Shown here one piece after another: positions 20,129 to 33,200 of a stretch of 64,000 nt of DNA. Source of the stretch: Siphonodentalium dalli (Eukaryota; Mollusca; Scaphopoda; Gadilida; Siphonodentaliidae). Positions within the stretch are counted from its first letter, which is position 1, and each line of letters opens with the position of its first letter. Location of the stretch: contig CP136065.1 in NCBI GenBank assembly GCA_032622095.1, positions 61,551,094 to 61,615,093 of the forward strand, given 5' to 3'. The notes below the pieces were generated by a model, which was not told where the DNA came from, made no database searches, and saw nothing but the letters and a program-made list of their open reading frames with translations. The position numbers and the translations under genes were made by a program.

Positions 20129-20705
20129 GAGCCACCGCAGACGCTGCGATTAAAATCGTAAGTGGGGAAATCGCAGGTGGAAAATCCAATGCGTATGCCC
20201 ACGATAAAGTTGCAGCCAAATCGTAGCGCAAAGTTCACAAACTTCTTGCATGACTTTTATTACAAAAACGAGGCCACATTGGTGGAGATGTGGCACAGCA
20301 GGTAATGCAGGCCTACACCACATATCAGCCATCTGCTATGCAGACAAGGAGGAGAGGGCTGTCGCAATTGTTGAAATTGGGGCGCTGTGGAGTTGACAGG
20401 TACAAAAATGTCAAAATAAAAAATTATTCAATTTCACTTGAAAGTTGAACTTTCAACTTTAACTTGTTAGTTTAAAAAATTGAGATACATGTCATGTAGG
20501 CCTATATGTATATAATTGCATAATGGCATTAATGCAGAGAATGTGATATAACATTTTGCTATCATGTGATCTATCATGTCATCGATCACGTGGATAAAAT
20601 CGTAGCTGGATACATGTCAGCACCGTAGTGTCTGCGGGCAAGTCACTTTTCTCCACCTGTGATTTCCACCACTTACGATTTTAATCGCAGCGTCTGCGGT
20701 GGCAC
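20129..20705. mobile_element. Harbinger-like MITE, TTA target duplication
   Basis: Inverted ends GAGCCACCGCAGACGCTGCG and (complement) GTGCCACCGCAGACGCTGCG, extending through ATTAAAATCGTAAGTGG. TTA lies directly outside both ends (20,126-20,128 and 20,706-20,708), the 3-bp duplication typical of PIF/Harbinger. No transposase frame. It lies about 250 bp from the WDR41 promoter region. Confidence 0.82.
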
Positions 20706-20948
20706 TTACTATGAGAGTTATCAACTGATTTATTAGAGATTGGTCAATCGAGTGCACCCATTCACCTAAACTAATTACCTATCTTCGTTGCAATGAAACA
20801 GAACCTATTTTCCCACAATGTGGTAGCTTTTTACTCTACAATTGCGAAGTATGTAAAGTAGAATAGTAAAGTTAAAGCATCATATTTGCTCCGCATCTTG
20901 GTATTTCAAGGAACTGTTCCGTTTTTAACAAAGACTGGGGAACTTTAC

Positions 20949-21015
20949 TTCTTGCAAAAATGTCGGAGAGACCGATTGTCAAAGAGCCGGTGTACTCCGA
21001 TCTGACAGAATGAAC
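20949..21015 (-). other. possible non-coding first exon of TSC2
   Basis: On the minus strand, TTTTTGCAAGAA/GTAAAGTT gives a good donor at 20,948-20,947. TSC2 needs a 5' non-coding exon because its first coding exon starts 3 bases before the ATG. This site would put the two gene starts within about 100 bp. Only the donor supports it; other positions up to 18.2 kb are possible. Confidence 0.22.
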
Positions 21016-21020
21016 GCAAC

Positions 21021-21028
21021 CCGGAAGT
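21021..21028 (+). promoter_or_regulatory. ETS-family binding site
   Basis: CCGGAAGT in the context CAACCCGGAAGTATT, 90 bp before the WDR41 ATG. This motif is common near the start sites of TATA-less and bidirectional housekeeping promoters. Confidence 0.5.
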
Positions 21029-21117
21029 ATTTTTCTCTATGGTTTTATCACGATTGATGCACTTGCAATTTGTATGAATGGGAATCGTATATTATCCTTC
21101 CCACACCGCTGGGTGAA

Positions 21118-21237
21118 ATGTCTGTCTTTCAAAGACTTCTGGGTCCGTCTAGTATCAATGAAAACTCAATCAAGAGCAAACATAAATCCCATTCTGAGTC
21201 AGAACCATCTGGATCGAATTCAAATTCAGCAAAACAT
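21118..21237 (+). CDS. WDR41: WDR41 exon 1 (residues 1-40)
   Basis: MSVFQRLLGPSSINENS, then a hydrophilic Ser-rich tail ending SNSAKH before the donor GTGAGA. The N terminus is low in conservation, as expected. An in-frame ATG at 21,073 would add 15 residues; the later ATG is preferred because the upstream residues look like leader sequence. Confidence 0.8.
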
Positions 21238-24200
21238 GTGAGACCAATATATCGAATATCTCTGTATTTCATAAATTTGTGTATTTGTATCTGTATATGT
21301 TTACTGGTCATATCAATTTTAGGGAAATTCTGAAATGGAGGTACTAAACCTCGAATTTGGAACAAAACCTTGATTGAGGTTCTTGGAGATCAGAACGAGA
21401 GAGAGAGAGATCGAGATCCGAAATGCAGGAGTCTCACCGAAAGTTGATAGCACCTGGAATACCAAGCCGGTCACCCATCCAAGGACTAACTGAGCTTGAC
21501 GTTGCTTAATTAACTTCCATGATCACACAAAGCATCTCTAATGATTGTGACCAATAGATCTAGACCTCTCAAACAGAGAAGTCATCGGCCTTCTATATTT
21601 AAAACATGACATGCTTTATACACAACTCCTCCATTATTTTTTGAGATTCACCGAATCTCACCCAAGTCCTTCCCCAGAGCGGTCGCATCATATGACACAG
21701 ACTCCGAGGAGTGGATGAGCTGCCCCCAGTGTAACAGAACGAGAGAGAGAATTAAGTGCTGGAGTCACACCGAAAGTAGATTATTGAGGAACAAGTATAC
21801 AACAAAGAAATACATTCTTTGCCTTATTAGCTCAACATGGCTTTGTCGTCCGTGTATGCGTGTGTCCGTGATTCGTCAACAATTTCCTTTAGCATGGGCT
21901 ACAGATCATACCTTTGGTTGGATCATTATGAAATTTGTCATGGACATTGACATGTAGATGGGAACAAGTCATTTTGGGGTCATTCGGAAAAAAACATGGC
22001 CGCCAGTGGCCATCTTGGATTTCAAAATTCAATCCATTAGCACAGGCTACATGTGAAGTCTGGAAACTAGACCCTAGAAAGATAGATGATACCTAATCTA
22101 GAATGTGTATATCTCATATATATTTTGAAGACCTCTGTTTGTCTGTCTGTCTGTATGTTTGTCTGTATGTCATTTATACAAATCTACGATTCTCGACCGA
22201 TCGGGACGAAACTTGGTACGTGTGTAGTTTGATCAGGCGGTCGTCGTTGACGTATTGGCGAGCCCGTGCAGCCCATGCGCAGACGAGATCTCGGAAACGG
22301 GTGGAGCTATCGACTTGAAATTTGCGATGTGAATGTATCTTGCCCCGGATACAAATTTTATTGAGTCGCCGAGCCCGTGCGACGCCAGCTTCGCGCATGC
22401 GCAGACGAGATATCGGAAACGGGTGGAGCTATCGACTTGAAATTTGGTATGTGAATGTATCTTGCCCCGGTTACGAATTTTATCGGGTCGCCGAGCCCGT
22501 GCGACGCCAGCTTCGCGCATGCACAGACGAGATCTCGGAAACGGTGGAGCTATCGACTTGAAATTTGCTATGTGAATGTATCTTGCCCCGGATAAGAATT
22601 TTATCGGGTCGCCGAGACCGTGCGACGCCAGCTTCGCGCATGCGCAGACCAGATCTCGGAAACGGGTAGAGCTATCGACTTGAAATTTGCTATGTGAATG
22701 TATCTTGGCCCGGATACAAATTTTATCGGGTCGCCGAGCCCGTGCAACGCCAGCTTCGCGCATGCGCAGACCAGATCTCGGAAACGGGTGGAGCTATCGA
22801 CTTGAAATTTGCTATGTGAATGTATCTTGCCCCGGATACAAATTTTATCGGGTCGCCGAGCCCGTGCGACACCAGCTTCGCGCATGCGCAGACCAGATCT
22901 CGGAAACGGGTGGAGCTATCGACTTGAAATTTGTTTTTTGAATAGCCCGGACAATGTCGGGCTCATCGGCTAGTCTATTATATATTTTGGAAGATCTGTC
23001 TGTCTGTGTGTCTGTCTGTCTGTGTGTTCGCGATGGACTCAAAAACGACCAAACCGATTTCGATGAAACTTGGTATGTGGGGGGACTTTCGGCCGTGGAG
23101 TGGCATGGGCCTGTTAATTTGCCCATGTGGTGTGACCTTGACCTGAAATCGGGTCATTTCAAGGTCAAACGCCCGAATATCACGGGATTTCGATGCAACT
23201 TGGTATGTGGGGATAATTTCGGCCGGGGAGTGGCATAGGCCTATTAATTTGCCGGTGTGATTTGACCTTGAAATTGGGTCATTTCAAGGTCAAATTTTTG
23301 ATGAAAATTAGTGTCTAGGGATACTTCCGTATGGGGAGTCTCATAAGCCTATTCATTTGCCCGTGCGACGTGACCTTGACCTTGAAATTGGGTCAATTCA
23401 AGGTCAAATCGCGAATTTTGATGGGATTTCCACGAAATTTGACACATAGGGTTACTTTTGTCCACCGAGTGTTTTGGACGGGTCAAATCGTGACCCCGAC
23501 CTGACCTTGACCTTCAAAATGATCAATTCAAGGTCAAATCGGGTAAAACAGGATGGATTTTGACGGGTACTTTTGTCGGGTACTTTTATCCGGGCAGTGT
23601 TTTGGACTGGTCAAATCGTTACCCCACCTGACCTTCAAAATGGACAATTCAAGGTCAACTCGCGCAATTCGCCGAAAAGCAGAGGGGAAACAGCCCGGAC
23701 GAAGTCGGGTCCACCTACTAGTACTATATAATATAGAACTAGGGTATGAATATATAAAAGAGTAGAAATACCATTAACGCTCCAACATGGAGACTTCCAA
23801 CAATTATAACTATTTACAGCACCATGAAAACAAAGGGATTTATCCAGGTAAATGGACCATCCATTCCAAACTACTCTAAAATTATCTTTACAGATGTGGA
23901 TGGTCACAACTGACTTATAAATATAAATGGATGATAAAACAATACATGTAACAAGACAATACAAACATGACAAGTAAAATGATCAGAGATAATAAATAAT
24001 ATCAGCTTACCAATTCGGAATGATTTGAGTCCGGATGAATATTTATATCCTTTATGAAATGACTTTAAGAAGCTTTTACATTGTTTATATATATTAAGTA
24101 TTTATTGATTTAAGTTTAAGTTGGATATAACCCAACCGCTCCATTGTGTTTATAAGAGAAAACTAACTATGGCAATGGCGGCAAACGTGAGTGAGAAGTA

Positions 24201-27200
24201 CTCACGGTGGGATTGGGCTAAAGTTAAAAGAGGTAAGGCAGCAGATAGAAATTAAGTGGGAGAGGGTCGCAAATATTTGCGTGCAGTGTAGATTAACAAA
24301 TGATGGTTTAGTAATTATTGTTAAAAAGGTTGTTAATAATAAATATTCCTAATAATTCTGATCTAATAAAATATTGATAATATTACATATTTTACCACCG
24401 CCACATTCTCCCCCCTCTTGAGGAAAAATTTACATCCTTGTAAATTCATCAAGATTAGCACTGAGGTGCCCCATCATCTGAAATGACTGTTGTAAAACTA
24501 AAACCGTACCTGTATTTGACTGTCGAGTCGAATAACCTAACTCCGTAATACTGAAATAGGATGATTATATCCTGAAATGTACTAGCACCCATAACAATAA
24601 TAATTTCACCGAGCCCAATCCTCAGCTGCTGTGGTAGTTAATACTGCTACAATAAAGTTAATAAACTAACATCCTTTCCCAGAATCTGAGGATATATAAA
24701 ATTTATCTCTGAAAATATCAAAACACATGTACACAGAGAAAAATACAGTTGAGTGGACATCTCAGTTAGTTAGTGTGGCGATGCATATAGTCATGCTGAT
24801 GCAGGGACATGGCTAGAGGATCTCTGTTGGGTGGGTGACATTCTAACCAATTATCTGGAATATTATAACTTACGGTATTAAAATCTTCAAACATGCATGT
24901 CAGGATGATAAATATATTATATTCTTCTAATGTTATAGTTTCAGATGCCAGTCGAAACCATCTCGGAACACCAGCCTCATAATCCATTCACAGAATTACA
25001 GATATTACAGTTCCATGATACAAATGTCAGGCTTCTCACTAAAATTGATGACAATAGGTAAAATATTAACTAATTATTGTCTTCAGTCTCATGTGTACTA
25101 TATTCCTGTATTTTCTTGGGGGAAATATAAACTCAATATTACCATAACAATTAACAATATCAACTTGAGCTTCAGTTTCATTGACTCTTTCATTGAGGTT
25201 CAATTCAGAATCTCAGTTCATTAGATTTAAAAAAGGGGGTCACATTAAAAAAATTATTGAATCAATTGTACTATAATTCTAATATTATCACAGTATATAC
25301 CAAGCAACACCAAGCACACAAATATAATCAATATAATATAAAATAAAGTGTTTAAATGTAGCTGTTAAAGATACATGTACATAATCGAATTAACACTCCT
25401 AAATTACTATTTCTTTGGCTTCCGGGATAAAAAATATTTCATTTGAGTCGCGGAACCCACTCATTAAAGCTAAGTGTTATCAGATATAAATTTTATTACT
25501 AAAGAGACTTTTGAAGAAATGTTATTGTTGTTGGATGATGATATGTGGACCATCAAATTGTATTGTGAACCTTAAAGGCAGTGCCAGTGGAAATAAATCG
25601 GGCAACACTTTGATTGTAATACTTGTGCTTGGTATATATTATATAGGTGTGACTTCTGCTTGATTCATTAATTAGCTCTCATAGACTAGTGACAAGAGGT
25701 CGGCTGTTTCTTTTGAATGTTTTCATAGGAACGACGTGTGTCACCCTCATCCACTCATAACGATACTCAACAAAGCTGTATAGCAGACAGAGACAGTCCA
25801 CACTGTGTGTTGATTGACTAAGTATGGGATATGGGGAAAAATATTATTTATTTCAATGTAATTTTAACATGATAGGTATGAAACAGGAAAGGAGGGATAA
25901 GATAGGTTTCTAAACATAAGACATATTGATGTCCATGCTTTACTTTCCTTATAAGGAATACAAAACTTACCAAACTTATAGCAATTTTCCAGCTGTTTTA
26001 AATTTTTTGCATAGAAATGAGTGAAATGCTCTTTATTGTAATACCATATCAGGAATAGACATCATATATACAATTTCTGCTCTTCATTGTCCAAAATAAG
26101 ATAGAATTATCACCCATTTTAGAGGGAAACAGTTGAAAGTGCACAATTAATCAGCCTATGATTATATAATTATGCTGTTTGTGTATCGTCACTATTTGCT
26201 AGACTAATTTTAAGAGATAATTGACCAGTATCAGAATTTTTCGTGATATAGATATTTCCCTGGGATTTATACTCGATTCCCTTATTTAAGAGATCCACCA
26301 TCAAAACAACATGTTTACCATAAAACGTAGAAATCTTGTCATTTATCAACGAAAGTCTGCCTGTGAGCATGTGCATGGTGCCTGATATCTATTGAAATCT
26401 GCTGGCCCAAACCCGCTGTTGTTGCTGATATCAAACCAAGCAGTAACTGTTACCTCCTATATACCAAGTCATATTTTGCAATGTAGTAATGACCAAGCTG
26501 TAATATGTTGTTGGTGCTTTATTTTATTTCTGTTCAATTTGATATGGTGGTCCAAATCATTTCAAAATAGTTCCTTCCATTCATTTACACATCAGCACAC
26601 CTTTAAAAACACAATACATTGCCCATTTCCTATTATTTATTTGTGCTTGGTATTGCTTTGACCCTAATATGGAGCTGCTTTGAAAATTTGAAGTGTGGTA
26701 TACCAAAATATATAAATAATGTTTAATGATAACCACACCCAACCAGTAAATTAATAGTGTGGCATAAACCATCCACTAGCCATTTAGTTGTGTCTGTTGT
26801 GTCTATCACATATTTATTAACTTTTAATGTAATATTATGTAATATATGCATAGATAATCTTCCCATTCCAGGTTTGCATCCACTTGTGATGAAGGAAAGA
26901 TAGCTATTTGGGACTTCCAGGTAAATTGGATTTTCCTTTGAAATTCTTATGTCAATTCTGCTGAATATACAATTTACACATGATCAACCAAAAAAATACC
27001 AAAACTACTTGATGGGTTTGACCACAGTTACCAAGTCTGGATATAGTGTTTCTGACATTTGCTGAATGAGGTCCCCAGAAGGTTAATTTAGTGACGATAT
27101 CCCACACGGCATCACCAAATTCACCCTGTGGGAACTTCATACTGCTTAGGCCTCAACTGCTATGGGAGACCTAGGATCAGATAGAAGTTCTCCAGTTGAA

Positions 27201-30200
27201 GGTGATTTCACCCATTAGTCACCTCGATTATGCAATTTATCGTCTGCAAATTAGGGGATATAGAAATGGAACAGAAAGAAAAAAGTAACTAAAAACACTA
27301 AATTCACCCTCTGGTGACCTCATTTTGCAAATATCAGGCACACAATGTTTAATTTGAGATTTTACTTATTTTATATTACAGATGGTAAAATCTCAAATAA
27401 AATGTTGTTTTTTGGTCTGTTAGTCTAAATTTCCTTCAATGTAAACCATCTTATGAAATTGGTAGCACTAACTATCTAGCCCTACCGGCTTCACAAGCTG
27501 GTTTGCATTGAAAAAAAGCTAGGACTATATGTTCTTGCAGTATACATATTTTTGGGCCTTATGTTTCCTTCAACCTAAACCAGCTTGTGAAATCGGTATC
27601 AATTTCACTAGCTGGTTTACATCGAAGGAAACTTGGCTTTATGTCCACTAACTATTTGACAATCACAGCACAAAGAGGTAGAAAATTAAATATTCTGATG
27701 TGTTAACGAAGACAAGCCTTGAAATAGTGTGTCTGTCATTTGCAGAATGAGGTCACCAGAGCATGAATTTAGGAATGCTATCCCGCACACCATGCTAGCG
27801 TCAATAAATTCACCCTCTGGGGACCTAGCTCATTCTGCTTAGGTTTCATCTTCTGAGAAGTATCTATAGTCTCAAATTAACATTGTTTTTAGTTACATTT
27901 TCCCTTTTGTTCAGTTTCTATATCCCCTAATTGGCAGAAGATAAAATTCATAATTGAGGTGACCAGTGGGTGAACATCACCAACTTCAACAGGGGAACTT
28001 AATCTGATCATTGGTCTCCCATAACAGTTGTAGCCAAGCCTTCAAATAGTGAGCCTGTCATTTGCAGAATGAGGTTCCCAGAGGGTGAATTTAGTGATGC
28101 TATCCCGCACAGTGGGCTAGCATCACCAAATTCATCCTCTGGGAACCTCATTCTGCTAAGGCCTAAGCAGGGATAGCATTAATAAATTCACCCTCTGGGG
28201 ACCTCATTCTGCAAATGACAGGCTCACTATTTCAAGGCTTGGTTGTAGCCTAAAGCCTGGAGGCTTGATTGAAGTATCTCAAATTACGAAGCTTCAAGAT
28301 ATAACTCACACTCAGGGTATCACATGTACATGTAATCCAAGCCATGATGATGTTTCCAAATTATTATTTTCTGTGCCTCATTTGCCCACCCATTATGTGT
28401 CATATGGAGGTATGGCTGATTTTGCTTCAGTCGATTCAAGTTGTTGGTCCAAACAAGCATGGATTTAGTGTGTCTGACATTTGCAGAATGATGTCCCCAG
28501 AGGGTTAATTTAGTGATGCTATCCCGCACAGCGGGCTAGCATCACCAAATTCACCTCTGGGAACCTTATTCTGCTTAGGCCTCAACTGCTATGTCAAACC
28601 TAGGATCAGATTGAATTTCCCCAGTTGAAGTTGGTGATGTTCACCCATTAGTCACCTCGATTGTGCAAATTAGGGGATATAGAAGGGAAAAATTATCTAA
28701 AAATTTTATACTACAGATACTTCCCAGAAGATGAAGCCTAAGCAGAATGAGGTCTACATAGCCCCCCCCCCAATGCAGGGTAGCATCATTAAATACAGAC
28801 TTGGGTCCCACTGACATCTTGGTTGACTATAGAATGTACAGTTGACTTTGAGGTGATAACTAGTCATTTCGCCATAGTAAGAATACATGTTTGAATGGTG
28901 TTGTAGACTGGTAGGCTGTTGGACCACTTTGATGTACATACTCGACCGGTGACATCGCTGCTGGTTATAGAGGGACAAGACGAGTTTGAGGAGACACTGC
29001 TACTTTCTGCCTCATCTGACAAACAAATTTGTGTGAGTGCTAAAACTAGTTATCATTTACCTTCTTAAAGATATATAATCTGAATTAATGCTCTTAAATT
29101 AAATTCTATGGCTTCAGCGGTAAAAAATATTTGATTCGAGTCGAGGAACCCACCCATCAAAGCTCAGAGTTATCAGATATCAATTTTTGAAATCTGTTAT
29201 TTTTCACCACCTGTAATATTTGGTAGCCTAGCAAATATATGATGAGCCAACCGACATATACTCTCGATACCAAATTGTATTGCACAAAATGTTGATACGT
29301 AATACATTTTGGAAAATTTTATACTAGAGTTGACAGTGGTTAGCATTATCTTTTGGTAATTAATCAATTCTGATAACTAAAGTGTCTGTTGAAGAAATGT
29401 CGCTATTGGAATCTGTTGATACGGAGACCATTAAATCGGATTTGTGTACCTTTAAAGTGGGAGTTCTTTTTTTATCGAAGGTACTATTTATCATATACAC
29501 ATTAATGAATATTCTGCTGATTTTCCACTTTCATTTTCTTTCCCATACAGTATTGCTCTAAGTAATCGACTTCTTAACCACAGCAGAATTATGGGTAACT
29601 TTTCAGGATTTAATCGGAAATCCCCGAGAGCTTTCCGATGAATGGCAACAAGCCATATTTCCGACTAAATCCTGAAAAGTTACCCATAATTCTGCTGTGG
29701 TTAAGAAGTCGATTACTTAGAGCATTACTGTATATCACAAAAGAAAACAATGCTCAGCTCATTTTATTGTCCACATTTCTTCCCAAATGCAAATGGCTCA
29801 GTATCTTTCTAATTGTTAGCTCAACTTACTTTGTAAGTTTGAGCTATTGCCATGGGTTGGCATCCGTCGTCCGTGTGTGCATGTGTCTGTGTGTCCGTCT
29901 ACAATTTCCTTTGGCGCGGGCTACAGGTCATACCTTTGGTCTGATTTTTATAAAATTTGTCATGTATGTTAACAATGACATGTAGGTGGGAACGAGTCCT
30001 TTTGGTGTCATTCAGCCAAAAAACATGGCCGCCAGCAGCCATCTTGGATTTTACTCTTTGCATGACTAAATCCTTTGGCGCGGGCTACAGGTCGTACCTT
30101 TGGTCTGATCTTTATGAAATTTATCATGAATGTTGACATTGACATGTAGATGGGAACAAGTCATTTTGGGGTCATTCGGCAAAAAAACATGGCCGCTGGT

Positions 30201-33200
30201 GGCCATCTTGGATTTCAAAATTAAATCCATTGGCACGGGCTGCAGGTCCTACTATTCGTCTGATCATCATGAAATTTGTCATGTATGTTAATATTGACAT
30301 GTAGATGGGAACGAGTCATCTTGGGGTCGTTTGGCCAAAAAACATGGCCGCCAGCAGCCATCTTGGATTTTACTCTTTGCATGACTAAATCCTTTGGCAC
30401 AGGCTACAGGTCGTACCTTTGGTCAGATCATTATGAGATTTGTCATGGCTGTTGACATTGTCATGTAGATGGGAACGAGTCATTTTGGGGTCGTTTGGCC
30501 CAAAAAATTGCCACCAGTGGCCATCTTGGATTTCAAAATTCAATCCATTAGCACGGGCTGCAGGTTGTATCTTCTATCGGATCATCATTAAATTTGTCAT
30601 GGATGTTAATATTGACATGTAGATGGGAACGAGTCATTTTGGGGTCGTTCGGCCAAAAAACATGGCCGCCAGCAGCCATCTTGGATTTTACTCTTTGTTT
30701 GACTAAATCCTTTGACACGGGCTCAGGTCCTACCTTTTGTCGGATCATTATGAAATTTGTAATGGCTATTGACATTGACATGTAGATGGGATCGAGGCAT
30801 TTTGGAGTCATTCGGCAAAAAAACATGGCCACTAGCGGCCATCTTGGATTTCAAAATTCAATCTATTAGCATGGGCTACAGGTCGTACTGTTCGTCTGAT
30901 CAACATGAAATTTGTCGTGGATGTTAATATTGACATGTAGATGGGAACGAGTAATTGGTCGTTCGGCCAAAAAACATCTCCGCCAGCAGCCATCTTGGAT
31001 TTTACTCTTTGCATGACTAAATCCTTTGGCAAGGGCTACAAGTCGTATCTTTGGTCCGATCATAATGAGATTTGTCATGGATGTTAACAATGACATGTAA
31101 ATGGGAAACTGGTCGTTTTGAGGTCATTCGCCCAAAAAACATGGCCGGCAGCAGTATTTTACTCTTTACATGACTAAATCCTTTCACATAGGGTACAGGT
31201 CGTATCTTTTGTCGGATCATCATGAAATTTATAACGGATGTTATCAATGACATGTAAATGGGAAACAAGTCTTTTTGGGGTAATTCAGCGGCCATCTTGG
31301 ATTTTACTCTTTGCATAACTAGGCCTTTCAACTTTCCACATTCCTAAGCACTCCATTGACTGTAACACATAAAATTATTCCCTTTCGAAGTTGAGCTACA
31401 GTGTCATTGACATTTTCATATTATTTCATTAAAATTATCTCTCTGCTACTTGCTTTGTCTTGCAGATATGGAACATTTCAACTGGTGGGTGTATTCAGAC
31501 CTTAACGAAGCATCATAGTGTTGTTAGAGTGAGTTGTGATTTTATTTACTTAACCCTTCGATGACTGGAGCCTCCTGAAATTTTTGCGAAAAAACTATGC
31601 CAATGCATTCTCTTATATATGCGAGTATCCTATAGGGAGCCTCCCATACATAAGAGAATACGTTGGCCTAACAATATTTACCTTGAACTGGTAAGTCAGT
31701 GCATTCTCTTATATATGTGAGGCTCCATATGGGAGCCTCGCATATATAAGAGAATGCACTAGCATAGGATCTGTAATGCTGCACCAGAGTTAAAGGACAG
31801 GCCTGAAAATATAGTGCTGGACATTTGCAGAATGAGGTCCCCAGAGGGTGAATTTAGTGAAACTACCCCACACAGCAGGCTATTATCACCAAATGCTCCC
31901 CCTGGGGACCTCACACTGCATGGCCTCAACTGCTATGGGAGACCAAGACACAGATTTATGTTCCCAGTTGGTGATAAACACCCTTTGGCCACCTAGATTA
32001 TGCATTGTGTCACCTGCCAATTTGGGGATATAGAGAAACTAAAGTAAAAAAGAAAACAATTTTCTAAAGAAACTAAAAATAGTTAATTTGATAATAAAGA
32101 TACATTCTAGAGAATATGAGGCCTAAGCAGATTGAGATCATCAGAGGATGAATTTGGTCGTGCTAGCCTGCTGTGTGGGGTAGTATCACTAAATTCACCC
32201 TCTGGGGACCTCATTTTGTGAATGTCCGGCACCATATTTTCAAGCCTGCTAAAGGCCTTTGCAGAGCATCATCCGCAATTTCTTTGTCTGATGCTAAATT
32301 AGAACAAACATAATATCATTGATGGTCCACATTACATACACTCCAAACGTTGCTGGCCTCATATTGAAAATCTCAAACGCAAGAATAGGAATGATAGCTA
32401 ATTGGACTCGGGAAGTTTTGGGTCAGTTCGTACAACCTCTCATTTTTGGTAGCTATTTTTTTTATTTTGTTGGTGTTTGTTGGCTTATCATCACTTGAAG
32501 GAATCTATAGTATCTGAAGACCACATCAAGCACATTATATAACAATAAACATGTTAAAAAGATGACTGTGATTCCTTCATGTAGTGAACTAGCTTAACAA
32601 GTAAGTAGTTTTCGATGTAGGTCCATCTAAACTTTCCACCTCCTGACATAGCTCAGACATGGAAGCCCCATAAGTCAGTTGACTGTTCCTGCCATTTGCA
32701 TCTCCATAGCAATACCATATTAACACACGTTAGAAGTTACACGTATGTGTGGCTGAACCTTACTCTTATATGAACGCCTCAGTCAAACATGAAATTATAC
32801 TATGTCTTGATCATTTTCAGTGTTTGGTTAGAGTTGCTCCACAGTTGTTCTGTTCTGCTGGAGAGCTTGTCTGTTTATGGAACTTCAATGGGAGTCTGCT
32901 GTCAACTGTCGACAGGAAGTTTAATGAAGGTATTAACCTTTCTTTAATAAATTGATTCTCCCAGTCAGTTAAATGTCTACATCGGAATGGTCTATTATTC
33001 ATTTGGAGGGATGTTAAGGTGGAAAAAGCTGACAACAGATAAATAAAAGTGTAGTCCTATTTATTATGAACTTATTATCTGAACATTTCCTATGGGATAA
33101 CTACTCATCAATGATGGTTTAATATAGAATGGGTTAACCCTTTCTATACAGAATCGATTCTCCTATTCAGTTATAACAGTATACATTGGAATGGGCCATT

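Larger units (their letters stand above)
20850..21117. promoter_or_regulatory. presumed WDR41 promoter, possibly shared with TSC2
   Basis: Sequence between the Harbinger MITE and the WDR41 start codon. It has no clear TATA box and holds an ETS-type CCGGAAGT. A 17-codon upstream frame (ATG at 20,960) precedes the ETS site, so it may be upstream of transcription start. Location and shared use are inferred from gene positions. Confidence 0.45.

Noticed and set aside
22174-22885. Several minus-strand frames with repeated MREAGVARARRPDKICIR-type peptides
   Set aside because: They follow the 122-bp internal repeat of a Helitron-like element, exist in several frames at once, and have no similarity to a gene.
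24170-24235. ATGGCAATGGCGGCAAACGT with a following GTAAGG, considered as a WDR41 or TSC2 5' exon
   Set aside because: Its phase does not fit WDR41 exon 2 or 3, the real exon 1 and exon 2 were found, and it lies in a probable LTR fragment.
30440-31331. Several frames on both strands with repeated peptides
   Set aside because: All fall in the 145-bp tandem units of the 29.8-31.4 kb repeat.
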